64,000 bases of DNA from Hephaestia sp. MAHUQ-44 (GTDB lineage Bacteria; Pseudomonadota; Alphaproteobacteria; Sphingomonadales; Sphingomonadaceae), in assembly GCF_023806085.1 (NCBI RefSeq), contig NZ_JAMSLX010000007.1:62001-126000 (forward strand). The letters are read 5' to 3'. Position numbers and translations under genes: made by a program. Below, piece after piece: positions 43,505-53,139 of the stretch. Position 1 is the first letter of the stretch. Every line of letters starts with the position of its first letter. The notes beneath the pieces were generated by a model. It saw only the letters and a program-made list of their open reading frames with translations, ran no database searches and was not told the origin of the DNA.

Positions 43505-44538
43505 CAAACGGTCTCGGTAACCTTGGCCAGATGCGGCGGCGAATCGGGATCGTGCCCGCGCGCGAGCGCGAGCGCGTTGGCGAGGCGGTAGAAGCTCTCG
43601 ATCATCAGCAGCGGCTGGATCGCGGGGTCGGCGTCGAGCACGGGCAGCGCCATCCCCGGCGCATCGCCGAGCCCGGCGTGGAACAAGGTCGCGCCGCGTG
43701 CGGCAAATTCCTGCGCGAGCGCGGCAACGCTCGGGCGGGTCGCATCGTCCTGCGCGAACAGCAGGACCGGGAATCCCTTGCCGACCAGTGCCATCGGCCC
43801 GTGACGGACCTCGGCGGCGCTGAATGCTTCGGCGTGGAGGCCGCACGTTTCCTTGAGCTTGAGCGCGGCTTCCTGTGCGATGCCGTAACCCGGCCCGCGC
43901 CCGACGACATAAAGGCTCGTCGCGCGGTCGAGCGGGCCGAGCGCGGCGCCCCAATCGCAGTCCCAGGCACGACCGAGTGCATCGGGCAGCGTGTCGAGCA
44001 CGCATGCCAGCGACGTATCGTTGCTCCAATGGGCGACCAGATCGAGTATTGCCGCAAGGCTCGCGACGAACGATTTGGTTGCCGCGACGCTGCGCTCGGG
44101 CCCGGCGTGGAGCGGCAGCGAGAGATCGGCACCGGCGGCGAGCGGCGATGTTTCGGCATTGGTCAGCGCGATGCCGTATGCGCCGCGCGCGCGCGCCGCC
44201 GCGAGCCCGCTCACTAGATCGGGGCTTTGGCCCGATTGCGAGATCGCCAGCATCACCATCTCGGCCATATCGGGCGCGGCATTATAGACCGACGCGACCG
44301 AGGGCGGCACTGAACTGGTCAGCACCCCGAGCCGGGTTTCGATCAGATAGCGCGCGAAAGTCGCCGCATTGTCCGAACTGCCGCGCGCGAGTGTCGCCAC
44401 CGCGCAGGGGCGCCGGGTACGCAAACGCTCACCCAGTGCCACCAGCGCCGTACGATTGGCGTCACGCTGCCGCTGCACCACCGCGCCGGACTCGGCGGCT
44501 TCGTCGAACATCAGCGTGCGATCGGGGGAGGAGGGCAA
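43504..44538 (-). CDS. SIS-domain glucosamine-6-phosphate deaminase (NagB-II type)
   Basis: This 344-residue double-SIS protein resembles the isomerase half of GlmS: ARGSSDNAATFARYLIE, AISQSGQSPDLVSGL, RSVAATKSFVASLAA, GRGPGYGIAQEAALKLKE and EVRHGPMALV. Lacking the glutaminase domain, such proteins next to nagA serve as GlcN-6-P deaminase, yielding fructose-6-P and ammonia, as shown for NagB-II in Shewanella. TTG 44538 has GGAG nine bases upstream and keeps the residues before TLMF seen in relatives; ATG 44511 is the alternative. Confidence 0.92.
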   Translation of the reverse strand: MPSSPDRTLMFDEAAESGAVVQRQRDANRTALVALGERLRTRRPCAVATLARGSSDNAATFARYLIETRLGVLTSSVPPSVASVYNAAPDMAEMVMLAISQSGQSPDLVSGLAAARARGAYGIALTNAETSPLAAGADLSLPLHAGPERSVAATKSFVASLAAILDLVAHWSNDTSLACVLDTLPDALGRAWDCDWGAALGPLDRATSLYVVGRGPGYGIAQEAALKLKETCGLHAEAFSAAEVRHGPMALVGKGFPVLLFAQDDATRPSVAALAQEFAARGATLFHAGLGDAPGMALPVLDADPAIQPLLMIESFYRLANALALARGHDPDSPPHLAKVTETV

Positions 44539-44565
44539 GGACGCGAACTCCGGGTTCAGGGATAG

Positions 44566-45306
44566 CTATACGGGGCCGACGCTCAGCTCGGCCACGAAAT
44601 CATAGGCGTCGCCGCGATAATAGGATCGCGTGAATTCGACCGTGCGCCCGTCCTGCGCGAAGCCGCGACGTTCGATCTCGAGCCCCGCCGAGGCCGGCTT
44701 GATCCCGAGCAACTCGGCCTGCTCGGGGGTGAAGAGCACCGCGCGCAGCCGCTGGAGCACGCGCACCGGGCGGTTGGCACCGAGCGCTTTGTAGAGCGAA
44801 TCGGATACCAGATCGGGTGAGGCGAGCGCGCGCGCGGGGATCGTCGCATGTTCGAGCGCCATCGATTGGGTGTCGGCGTAGCGGATGCGGGTGAAGCGAT
44901 AGACCGGGCTGCCCGGGCTCAGCCCCAACGCCATTGCTTCCTCGGGCGTGACACTGCCCTCGGAACGCGACAGCCATTCGCTGCGCGGCGCGCGCCCCCG
45001 CGAGAGCATGTCCTCGGTGAAGGATGAAATGGTGGCGAAATTCTTCTCGACGCGCGCAGCGACGAAGGTGCCCGCGCCCTGCCGGCGCGTCAGCAGCCGC
45101 GCGTCGACCAGCCCGTCGAGCGCCTTGCGCACCGTGACGCGCGACACCTTATAGGCCTCGGCAAGATCACGCTCCGGCGGCAACGCCTCGTCGGGGCCGA
45201 GCACGCGGTGTTCGATCGCCTCGCGCAAGACGCGCTGAAGCTGAAGATAGAGCGGCGCCGCGCTCGCCGTGTCCAGCCTGCCGATCCGTTCGACAATCAT
45301 GTTCAT
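44566..45306 (-). CDS. nagR: GntR/HutC-family transcriptional regulator of amino-sugar genes (NagR-like)
   Basis: This regulator of about 246 residues has an N-terminal winged helix (PLYLQLQRVLREAIEHRVLG, YKVSRVTVRKALDGLVDARL, RQGAGTFVA) and a C-terminal UTRA effector domain. Members of this class bind GlcN-6-P or GlcNAc-6-P and control nag genes. It heads the operon with the deaminase and nagA and faces the receptor/PTS genes. AGGGGG stands before the two candidate ATGs (45306 and 45300). Two TTTTGGTATTG sites in the intergenic region are its probable operators. Confidence 0.88.
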   Translation of the reverse strand: MNMIVERIGRLDTASAAPLYLQLQRVLREAIEHRVLGPDEALPPERDLAEAYKVSRVTVRKALDGLVDARLLTRRQGAGTFVAARVEKNFATISSFTEDMLSRGRAPRSEWLSRSEGSVTPEEAMALGLSPGSPVYRFTRIRYADTQSMALEHATIPARALASPDLVSDSLYKALGANRPVRVLQRLRAVLFTPEQAELLGIKPASAGLEIERRGFAQDGRTVEFTRSYYRGDAYDFVAELSVGPV

Positions 45307-45351
45307 CGCCCCCTGCACCAGCGCACCTTAGAGCGAGATGTAATGCCTATT

Positions 45352-45362
45352 CAATACCAAAA
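45352..45362 (-). promoter_or_regulatory. Probable NagR operator, half facing the nagR-nagA operon
   Basis: Read on the minus strand this is TTTTGGTATTG, followed by AATAGG. An identical 11-mer occurs in the opposite orientation at 45388-45398. The TTGGTAT core resembles operators of GntR/NagR (YvoA) regulators. Confidence 0.65.
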
Positions 45363-45387
45363 TAGAAAAAAAGCACATTGGCATCAT

Positions 45388-45398
45388 TTTTGGTATTG
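45388..45398 (+). promoter_or_regulatory. Probable NagR operator, half facing the receptor/PTS genes
   Basis: TTTTGGTATTG followed by CATTCGG; the mirror copy is at 45352-45362 and the 25-bp AT-rich spacer probably holds the divergent promoters. From here to the receptor start (45540) is a leader of about 140 bases in which I see no further structure. Confidence 0.65.
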
Positions 45399-45539
45399 CA
45401 TTCGGCGGTCGATCCGCGCCTTATGAGGGGGCAGAAGGCCGATCAGAGCCCGAAGGCGCCGAAGTGCGTGGGTTCATCGACAAGGTTGGTCGTATTTTGG
45501 TCCTGTCCATTGGGCGGGGCCGGAGAAGGGGGAGAGGAC

Positions 45540-48284
45540 ATGTTGCACACCAGCAGGATGATGTTCGCCGGCACCGTGAGCGCGCTCGCGCTCGGTATGG
45601 CCGCGCCAGCCTATGCGCAGGACACGACCGGCGCCGCGACCGCCAACCAGGGCGATGCACCGGGCGAGATCGTCGTCACCGGCATCCGCGCCTCACTGGA
45701 GGCCGCGATCGACGCCAAGCGCAACGCCAATGCGATCGTCGATTCGGTATCGGCCGAAGACGTCGGCAAATTCCCCAACACCAACGTCGCCGAGGCGCTG
45801 ACGCTGGTGCCCGGCGTCACCGTCGATCGGGCGTTCGGCCAGGGCGAGAAGGTCTCGATCCTCGGCACCGATCCTGCGCTCAACCGCACCTTGCTCAACG
45901 GGCAGACGGTCGCGTCGGCCGATTGGTTCATTCTCGATTCGCCGGGGCGCACCTTCAACTACGCGTTGCTCGCACCGCAGCTCGTCAACCGCGTCGATGT
46001 CTACAAGTCGCCCGAGGCGCGGATCGACGAGGGCTCGATCGGCGGCACCGTCAACGTCGTCACACGCAAACCGCTCGATCTCGATCCGTTCACGGCGGCG
46101 GCGGCGGTCGGCTATCTCTACAACGACCGCTCGAAAAAGGGCGATCTGCAAGGCTCGGCGCTGCTGAGCTGGCGCAACGAGGCCGGGACGATCGGCCTGC
46201 TCGCGTCGTTCCAGCGCGCCAAGGATCGGCTGCGCCGCGACGGGCTCGAAAGCTATGGCACGATCACCGCCGATTTCTGGGATGGCAAGAACGACGCCAA
46301 GGCCGGCTCACGGCCGCAGGACGCCTATCCCGTTCCCACGAATCCTGCTGATACGAGAATATCGGGGTCGGGCAATTGCACCGATGCTTGCGCGTCGACG
46401 CTCGCTGCCAATCCCGGCGCGCGTTTCCCCAATGCGTTCGGCACCAGCTATTTCGAGCAGGAGCGCGAACGGCTGACCTATTCGGCGACCGCGCAGTGGA
46501 AGCCGGTCAGCCAGCTGACGCTCACCGCCGACTGGCTCAGGATCGACGCCGATTACAACAATTTCAACCAGTCGCTATATGCGTTCCCCGGCAATACCTG
46601 GAACAGCGCCAACAAGCTAACCGGGCTCAATGTCGAGGATGGCATTGTTACCAGTGCCAGCTTCACCAACGCGCTGTCGGTGTTCGATGCGCAATATCGC
46701 ATCGCCTCGATGCATTCGGAGACATGGCACGGCCAGGCCGAGTGGGAAGACGATCGCTGGGCGCTCAACGTCGAGGGCGGCAGTTCGAAGGCCGATGGCG
46801 GCAGCAAGCACCAGGTGTTTCTCGAATTCCTCAACTGGTCCGATTACACGGTCGATATCGGCGGCGCCCCCAAGGCGCCCGGCACGATCAGCTATCCCGG
46901 CGACGTGCTCGGCAACCCGGCCGCGTTCGCGACCGATCCGGGTTGGAGCGGCAATCTCGTCGACAAGCCGACGCGCGACAAGGAACGCTATGGGCAGGCC
47001 GATCTGACGCTCAAGTTCGACGGCAGCCTCAAGAGCATCCAGCTCGGCTACAAATATCGCGACCATCAAACCAGCCAGGCCTATGCGGGCGTCACCGTCG
47101 CCGGGGTCAGCGCGCCAGCGTCGCTGTTCGATCCGAGCGGGGCGGGCAGCAATTATCTCAACGGCTTCGACGGTGTGAACGATCAGATGACCGGGCGATT
47201 CAAAATCGATGGCGGTGCGATGGTCGATTATGTCGAGGGCGGGGACTGGCTCGCGCCCGGCGCGGCGTTCCCGGTGCCGTCGATGTTCGCCGCGGCCGAA
47301 TTCACCGCGGGCAATTGGGACGTGAAGGAGAAGATCCACGCGGCCTATGCACAGGTCAATTTCGAACAGGGCGCGCTGCGCGGCAATGTCGGCGCGCGCT
47401 ATGTCGATACCAAGAGCGCCAGCGCGGGCTTTGTCTGCAATCCCGGCGCGCCGTGCAATTCGGAACCCGACTGGACCTGGCAGACCACGTCGAAACATTA
47501 TTCGAACGTGCTGCCGAGCGTGAACGTCGCGATCAACCTCCAGCCCGATCTGATCGTCCGCTTCGCTGCCGCGCAGGTGATCGCGCGGCCGAACTATGCC
47601 GACATGACCAATTATTTCTGGCTGTCGGATCAGATCCTCACCGGCGGCGGCGGCAACCCCAATCTCGATCCGTACGAATCGAGCAATTACAACGCCTCGC
47701 TCGAATGGTATTTGGCGCCGCGCGCGATCCTGGCAGCGGAGGTGTTCTACAAGGATGTCGGTAATTACATCCTTCAGAAGACCGCGCCCGAGGATTATTT
47801 CAATCAGTCGCAAAACATGGTGACGACCTATCAGATCAGTCGCCCGTACAATGCGGGATCGGCCAAGGTGAAGGGTTTCGCGATCGCCTATCAGCAGAGC
47901 CTGCCGATGGGCTTCGGCGTGCTCGCCAATTACACCTATTCGGACGGCAGCGGCCAGAACGGCGCCGACCTGCCGTTCAATTCGCGGCATCAGGCGAGCC
48001 TCAGCCCGTTCTTCGAAAGTGGCCCGGTGGCGGTACGCGGCACCTATACGTGGCGGTCGAAATATTTCACCGGCATCGATCGCGGCGACCAGATGTACGT
48101 TCGCGACAGCGCCAATCTCGACGTGTCGGCAACGTATAATTTTACCCGCAACGTCGGGCTGACGCTGTCGGGCATGAACCTCACCGACAGCCAATATTAT
48201 GCCTATGCCAACACCCCGCGGCTGCCGCGCGGGGTGTACAAAAGCGGGCGCAAGTTCATGGCCACGGTCAATTTCAACTTCTGA
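45540..48284 (+). CDS. TonB-dependent receptor, predicted chitooligosaccharide/GlcNAc uptake
   Basis: This 914-residue outer-membrane receptor has signal peptide MLHTSRMMFAGTVSALALGM ending AYAQ, TonB-box-like EIVVTGIRAS, a plug domain (VGKFPNTNVAEALTLVPGVT, then RNASIDEGSIGGT-like EARIDEGSIGGTVNVVTRKP) and a 22-strand barrel ending in GRKFMATVNFNF. Its place upstream of hexosaminidase and GlcNAc PTS genes and opposite a NagR-like regulator points to chitin-oligomer uptake (NagP role). GGGGGAGAGGAC precedes the ATG. A strong hairpin after the stop separates it from the next gene. Confidence 0.92.
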   Translation: MLHTSRMMFAGTVSALALGMAAPAYAQDTTGAATANQGDAPGEIVVTGIRASLEAAIDAKRNANAIVDSVSAEDVGKFPNTNVAEALTLVPGVTVDRAFGQGEKVSILGTDPALNRTLLNGQTVASADWFILDSPGRTFNYALLAPQLVNRVDVYKSPEARIDEGSIGGTVNVVTRKPLDLDPFTAAAAVGYLYNDRSKKGDLQGSALLSWRNEAGTIGLLASFQRAKDRLRRDGLESYGTITADFWDGKNDAKAGSRPQDAYPVPTNPADTRISGSGNCTDACASTLAANPGARFPNAFGTSYFEQERERLTYSATAQWKPVSQLTLTADWLRIDADYNNFNQSLYAFPGNTWNSANKLTGLNVEDGIVTSASFTNALSVFDAQYRIASMHSETWHGQAEWEDDRWALNVEGGSSKADGGSKHQVFLEFLNWSDYTVDIGGAPKAPGTISYPGDVLGNPAAFATDPGWSGNLVDKPTRDKERYGQADLTLKFDGSLKSIQLGYKYRDHQTSQAYAGVTVAGVSAPASLFDPSGAGSNYLNGFDGVNDQMTGRFKIDGGAMVDYVEGGDWLAPGAAFPVPSMFAAAEFTAGNWDVKEKIHAAYAQVNFEQGALRGNVGARYVDTKSASAGFVCNPGAPCNSEPDWTWQTTSKHYSNVLPSVNVAINLQPDLIVRFAAAQVIARPNYADMTNYFWLSDQILTGGGGNPNLDPYESSNYNASLEWYLAPRAILAAEVFYKDVGNYILQKTAPEDYFNQSQNMVTTYQISRPYNAGSAKVKGFAIAYQQSLPMGFGVLANYTYSDGSGQNGADLPFNSRHQASLSPFFESGPVAVRGTYTWRSKYFTGIDRGDQMYVRDSANLDVSATYNFTRNVGLTLSGMNLTDSQYYAYANTPRLPRGVYKSGRKFMATVNFNF

Positions 48285-48293
48285 TCGTGCAGC

Positions 48294-48323
48294 GGCGGCG
48301 GCGTGTACCATCACGCCGCCGCC
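48294..48323 (+). terminator. Hairpin between receptor and hexosaminidase genes
   Basis: GGCGGCGGCGTG (48294-48305) and CACGCCGCCGCC (48312-48323) form a perfect 12-bp stem with loop TACCAT, ten bases after the receptor stop. It may end most transcripts or stabilise the receptor mRNA so that the receptor is made in excess of the downstream enzymes. Confidence 0.75.
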
Positions 48324-48430
48324 CGTCATCGCCGGGCCGGTCCACCGCGGGCCGGTACTTGGCATTAGCGGCGCCCGGCGCTTTCGCGGTATGGCGTCGA
48401 TCGGCATGTCCGCTTGAAGGGGTTTCCCAG

Positions 48431-50677
48431 ATGCGTACCATATTCGCCGCGGCCGCGCTGTCGCTGATCCTGCCGGCGGCGGGGCACACCCAATCGAGCC
48501 TGCCGCTGCTGCCGATGCCTGCCAGCGTGACGCCGCAAAACGGTTTTTTCACGGTGGCGGGGGCCGGGATTGCGGTGGTTGATGACGGCAGTCTCGCGGC
48601 GGCCGGGCGCCTGCGCTCGCTGGTCGAGCGCACCGGCGGGCCGGATCTGGCGTTGACCCGAACCGGGCGTATCCGCTTCGCGCGCGATCCCGCCATCAAG
48701 GGTGCCGAAGCCTATCGACTGGTGGTCACCCCCACCAGTGCCACCATCTCGGCCTCCACCGACGCGGGGCTCTTTTACGGCGCGGAAACGCTGTGGCAGT
48801 TGATCGCCGCGAGCAAGGACGGCCGGATCGCCGCGGTTACGATCGACGACACGCCCGCCTTCGCCTGGCGCGGCGTGATGCTCGATTCGGCGCGCCACTT
48901 CCAGCCGCCCGCCTATATTATGGCGCTGATCGACCGCATGGCGATGGCCAAGCTCAACACGCTCCACTGGCACTTAACCGACGATCAGGCGTGGCGGATC
49001 GAGATCGATCGCTATCCCAAGCTCACCGAGGTCGGCGCGTGGCGGCAACCCGCGGGCGCGGCGGGGGTGGATGCCGCGGGCAATCCGGTGCGCTACGGCG
49101 GCTTCTACACCAAGGCCGAGATCCGCGACATCGTCGCTTATGCCACGCAGCACCACATCACGATCGTCCCCGAAATCGAGATGCCCGGCCACGCGACCGC
49201 GCCGATCGCCGCCTATCCCACGCTTGCCTCGACCTCCAACCCGCCCACGGCGCCAAGCCACGACTGGGGCATCTTGCCCAACCTCTACAATGCCGATGAC
49301 GCCACCTTCACGTTTCTGAAACATGTCCTCGATGAAGTGATGGCGCTGTTTCCGGGGCGCTATATCCATGTCGGCGGTGACGAGGCGGTCAAGGGTCAGT
49401 GGAAGGCCAATCCCGCGATCCAGGCGAAAATCACGGCGCTCGGGCTCAAGGACGAGAACGCGCTCCAGGGCTGGTTCACCGCCCGGATCGGGGCGTATCT
49501 CGCGAAGCACGATCGCAAGCTGATCGGCTGGGACGAAATCCTCGACGGCGCGGTGCCTGCCGACGCCACGGTGATGTCGTGGCGCGGGATCGACGGCGCG
49601 ATCACCGCCGCCAGGGCCGGACACGATACCGTGCTCTCGCCGGCGCCGACGCTGTATTTCAACTATCGGCAGAGCGTGTCGCCCGACGAACCCGGTGGCC
49701 CCGGCGAACTGGTCGACTGGCGCAAGCTCTACGCCTTCGATCCGGCGCCCGCCGCGCTGACGCCTGCCGAGCGCAAGCATATCCTCGGGCTTCAGGGCAA
49801 TCTGTGGACCGAGCATCTCAGCACCACTGCTTATGCCGATCGCATGATGTGGCCGCGCGCCGCGATTCTGGCCGACATGGCCTGGTCCAGCGCGCCGCGC
49901 GACTGGGACGGGCTGTCGGATCGGCTGGTCGCCGCGTTCGGCCGCTGGCAGCGCATGGGGCTTGCCTACAACGTCACACCGCTGGTCCCGCTCGCCCGCT
50001 TTGCCGGCCGGGGCGATGCGATCGAGGTGGTGCTGGATCAGCCGGCTGGGATCGGTACGGTGCGAGTCACCACCGACGGTAGCGCGCCGACGGCGACGTC
50101 GTCCGCCTATACCGTCCCGCTGAAGCTTGCGTACGGCACGATCGTGCGTGCGCAAAGCTTTGCCGGCGATGTCGCGCTGGGCGATGAAATGCGCTGGGCG
50201 GTGACGCCCGATGTGCTGCGCACGCGCGCCGCCGCCGAAATGGATCTATGCTCCAACGCGATTCCTCTGCGGCTTGAGGATGACGGCGTGACCGATGGCG
50301 TCCGCCGCATCCACTGGGTCGATATCATGAAGCCGTGTTGGATCTGGAAAGACGCGCCGCTCGATGGTGCGACGCGGATCACCGCCGAGGTGGGGCAGAT
50401 GCCGTTCAACTTCGCGATCGGTGACGACATCAAGCACATCACCCACGAAGCCCCCGCAACACCGGCGGGCGAATTCAAGGTGCGGCGCGATTCCTGCGAC
50501 GGCCCGGTGATCGCCACCGTGCCGCTCACCGCCGCCCTCGCCAGCGCTGGCGTCACCACGGTGTCGGGCAGTATCGCGCCGCAACCGGGGACGCACGATC
50601 TGTGCCTCACCTTCGCGCAAACCGGGATCGATCCCTATTGGGTGCTCGATCGGCTGACGCTGGGCGCGCCCGAATGA
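48431..50677 (+). CDS. Beta-N-acetylhexosaminidase (GH20)
   Basis: The 748-residue secreted enzyme has a signal peptide (MRTIFAAAALSLILPAAGHT), an N-terminal GH20b domain, and the GH20 barrel with HLTDDQAWRIEI and the catalytic pair Asp317-Glu318 in HVGGDEAVKGQW. A chitobiase C-terminal-type domain follows (VRVTTDGSAPTATSSAYTVP), then about 130 Cys-containing residues of beta type that may bind carbohydrate. It releases GlcNAc from oligomers by substrate-assisted catalysis. The stop overlaps the PTS gene (ATGA at 50674), coupling sugar release to import. Confidence 0.95.
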   Translation: MRTIFAAAALSLILPAAGHTQSSLPLLPMPASVTPQNGFFTVAGAGIAVVDDGSLAAAGRLRSLVERTGGPDLALTRTGRIRFARDPAIKGAEAYRLVVTPTSATISASTDAGLFYGAETLWQLIAASKDGRIAAVTIDDTPAFAWRGVMLDSARHFQPPAYIMALIDRMAMAKLNTLHWHLTDDQAWRIEIDRYPKLTEVGAWRQPAGAAGVDAAGNPVRYGGFYTKAEIRDIVAYATQHHITIVPEIEMPGHATAPIAAYPTLASTSNPPTAPSHDWGILPNLYNADDATFTFLKHVLDEVMALFPGRYIHVGGDEAVKGQWKANPAIQAKITALGLKDENALQGWFTARIGAYLAKHDRKLIGWDEILDGAVPADATVMSWRGIDGAITAARAGHDTVLSPAPTLYFNYRQSVSPDEPGGPGELVDWRKLYAFDPAPAALTPAERKHILGLQGNLWTEHLSTTAYADRMMWPRAAILADMAWSSAPRDWDGLSDRLVAAFGRWQRMGLAYNVTPLVPLARFAGRGDAIEVVLDQPAGIGTVRVTTDGSAPTATSSAYTVPLKLAYGTIVRAQSFAGDVALGDEMRWAVTPDVLRTRAAAEMDLCSNAIPLRLEDDGVTDGVRRIHWVDIMKPCWIWKDAPLDGATRITAEVGQMPFNFAIGDDIKHITHEAPATPAGEFKVRRDSCDGPVIATVPLTAALASAGVTTVSGSIAPQPGTHDLCLTFAQTGIDPYWVLDRLTLGAPE

Positions 50678-53139
50678 TCCCAATCGCGAGCCCGCTCGCC
50701 GGCTGGGTGACGCCGCTTGCCGAGGTTCCCGATCCCGTCTTTGCCGATCGCATGCTGGGCGACGGGGTGGCGATCGACCCGATCGACGGGCGGCTGGTCG
50801 CACCCGGCAATGGCGTGATCGACAGCGTCCATCCGGCGGGCCATGCGGTGACGATCACGCTCGATACAGGGCCGGTGCTGCTGCTCCATATCGGGCTCGA
50901 TACGGTCGGGCTCGATGGCGATGGCTTTACCCCCGCCGTGCATGCGGGCGATCGCGTGGCGACGGGCGATCTGCTGGTCACGATCGATCTCGACGCCGTG
51001 GGGCGGCGCGCGCGCAGTCTGGTGACGCCGGTGATCGTCACCAATAATGACGCCTTCGTGCTCACCGCCTTGTCCGAGCCCCGGCTGATCGCGGCGGGCC
51101 AGGCGCTTTACGAGCTTCGTGCTGTTGCCCCCGCCTCGACGGTCGCGTCTGATGTCGTGGCGATCGCCGAGCGTACGCTGCGGTTGCCGCTTGCGCATGG
51201 GCTTCACGCCCGGCCCGCCGCGCGCGTCGCCAAACTGGCTGGTGCGCACGAGGCGGTCGAACTGATCGCCGCCGATGGCCGGACCGCCTCAACGCGAAGC
51301 GCGGTCGCGATGCTCGCGCTCGCGCTCCGCCATGGCGATACGGTTACGGTGCGCGGGGCGGAAGCGGGGGTGGCGGCGATCGCCGATCTGCTCGAAACCG
51401 GGATGGACGAATATCGCGCGGTGGCGCCTGCCGCGCCCGCACCGGCGCCCGTGCCCGCGATGGTGCTGCCCGATCGGCTGACCGGCGTGGTCGCGGTGCC
51501 CGGCATGGCGATCGGCCGCGCCTACCGATGGCGCGATACCGCGCTTGCCGCCGCCGAAGCCGGGGAAGGCCCCGCGCTCGAACGGCAGGCGCTGGCCGCC
51601 GCGCGGTTCAAGGTACGCGCGGCGCTCCATGCCGCTGCGCTCGGCAAGGGCGACGGCGCCAGCGTCGCGGCGGCGCATCTCGCCTTTCTCGACGACCCAG
51701 AGGTCGAGGCGGCGGCCGAGCGTGCGATCACTGCCGGCAAAAGCGCGGGCTTCGCATGGCGTGCGGCGATCGAGGGCTTTATCGCGCCGCTGCGCGCGGC
51801 GGGCGATCGCCGCTTCGTCGAACGGATCGACGATCTGCGTGATCTCGAACGCCGCGTGCGCGCGGCGCTGGCGGGCGAGGAAGCGCCCGCATCTGCCTTG
51901 CCCGAGGGCGCGATTCTCGTCGCGGACGAACTCTTTCCCTCGCAATTGCTCGCACTCGAGACGCGCCCGGCGGCCATCGCGCTCGCGCAGGGCGGCGCGA
52001 CCTCGCATGTCGCGATCATCGCCGCGGGGATGGGCGTGCCCATGCTCACCGGGCTTGGCCCGGCGCTCGCACTGGTCGAGGACGGCGTCGATCTGATCCT
52101 GGCCGATGGCACGCTGACGATCGCGCCCGCTGCCGCGGTGATCGCGGATGCGCGCACAGCCGTGATGGTGCGTGCGGCGCGGCGCAAGGCAGCCGAGGCG
52201 CGCGCGCATGACCCGGCGATGACGCGCGACAACGTTCGAATCGAGGTGGTCGCCAATCTCGGTTCGGCCGCCGATGCGCGCGCGGCAGTGGCGGCAGGCG
52301 CCGAGGGATGCGGGCTGTTGCGCACCGAATTCCTGTTCCTCGATCGCGCCGCGCCGCCCGACGAGGCCGAACAGCGCGCGGCGTATCAGGCCATCGCCGA
52401 CGCGCTGGGCCCGCGCCCGCTGATCGTGCGCACGCTCGATATCGGTGCCGACAAGCCCGCGCCGTGGCTCGCATTCGCGGCCGAGGAAAATCCGGCGCTC
52501 GGGCTGCGCGGCATCCGCCTCCAGCTGGCGCGCACCGATCTGCTCGAGACGCAGTTTCGCGCCTTGCTCGGTGTGGCGCATCAGGGCGCGCTCAGCATCA
52601 TGCTGCCGATGGTCGCCGATCGGGCCGAACTGGGCGCGGCACGCGCGTTGCTGGGGCGGCTTGCCGGGGAAGCCGGCGTCGCCGCGCCCGCGCTCGGCAT
52701 CATGGTCGAAACACCCGCTGCCGCGCTGTTCGCCGCAAGCCTTGCCGAAGATGCCGCTTTTTTCTCGGTCGGCAGCAACGATCTCAGTCAATATACGCTC
52801 GCGCGCGATCGCACCAATCCGGCGGTGGCCGCGGGGCTCGACGGGCTCCATCCCGCGGTGCTGCGGCTGATCGACGAGACGGTGCGCGGCGGCGCGATCC
52901 ATGGCCGCTGGACCGGGGTGTGCGGCGGGCTGGCCGCCGAGCCCGAGGCGGTGCCGGTGCTGCTTGGGCTCGGTGTCATCGAATTGTCGGTGCCGCCCGC
53001 CACGATCGCCGAGATCAAGGCGCTGGTGCGCGGGCTCGACATGGGGCGCTGCCGCGATCTCGCGCGCGCCGCGTTGCTCGCGCCCGATGCCGGGGCGGTG
53101 CGCGCGCTCAGCCGATCGTTGATGGAGGATGCCGCATGA
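50674..53139 (+). CDS. nagF: PTS multiphosphoryl transfer protein, EIIA(Glc-type)-HPr-EI fusion
   Basis: This 821-residue fusion supplies the whole phosphoryl chain for one permease. EIIA is at about 1-150 with LLLHIGLDTVGL (His72; His57 in the HPAGHAV loop). HPr is at about 165-250 with HGLHARPAARVAKLA (His178). Enzyme I fills about 265-821 with GATSHVAIIAAGMGVPML (His445), LLRTEFLFLDR and GVCGGLAAEP. It passes phosphate from PEP to the EIIB domain of NagE, encoded just downstream with an ATGA overlap. This gives a self-contained PTS dedicated to the sugar. Confidence 0.96.
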   Translation: MIPIASPLAGWVTPLAEVPDPVFADRMLGDGVAIDPIDGRLVAPGNGVIDSVHPAGHAVTITLDTGPVLLLHIGLDTVGLDGDGFTPAVHAGDRVATGDLLVTIDLDAVGRRARSLVTPVIVTNNDAFVLTALSEPRLIAAGQALYELRAVAPASTVASDVVAIAERTLRLPLAHGLHARPAARVAKLAGAHEAVELIAADGRTASTRSAVAMLALALRHGDTVTVRGAEAGVAAIADLLETGMDEYRAVAPAAPAPAPVPAMVLPDRLTGVVAVPGMAIGRAYRWRDTALAAAEAGEGPALERQALAAARFKVRAALHAAALGKGDGASVAAAHLAFLDDPEVEAAAERAITAGKSAGFAWRAAIEGFIAPLRAAGDRRFVERIDDLRDLERRVRAALAGEEAPASALPEGAILVADELFPSQLLALETRPAAIALAQGGATSHVAIIAAGMGVPMLTGLGPALALVEDGVDLILADGTLTIAPAAAVIADARTAVMVRAARRKAAEARAHDPAMTRDNVRIEVVANLGSAADARAAVAAGAEGCGLLRTEFLFLDRAAPPDEAEQRAAYQAIADALGPRPLIVRTLDIGADKPAPWLAFAAEENPALGLRGIRLQLARTDLLETQFRALLGVAHQGALSIMLPMVADRAELGAARALLGRLAGEAGVAAPALGIMVETPAAALFAASLAEDAAFFSVGSNDLSQYTLARDRTNPAVAAGLDGLHPAVLRLIDETVRGGAIHGRWTGVCGGLAAEPEAVPVLLGLGVIELSVPPATIAEIKALVRGLDMGRCRDLARAALLAPDAGAVRALSRSLMEDAA

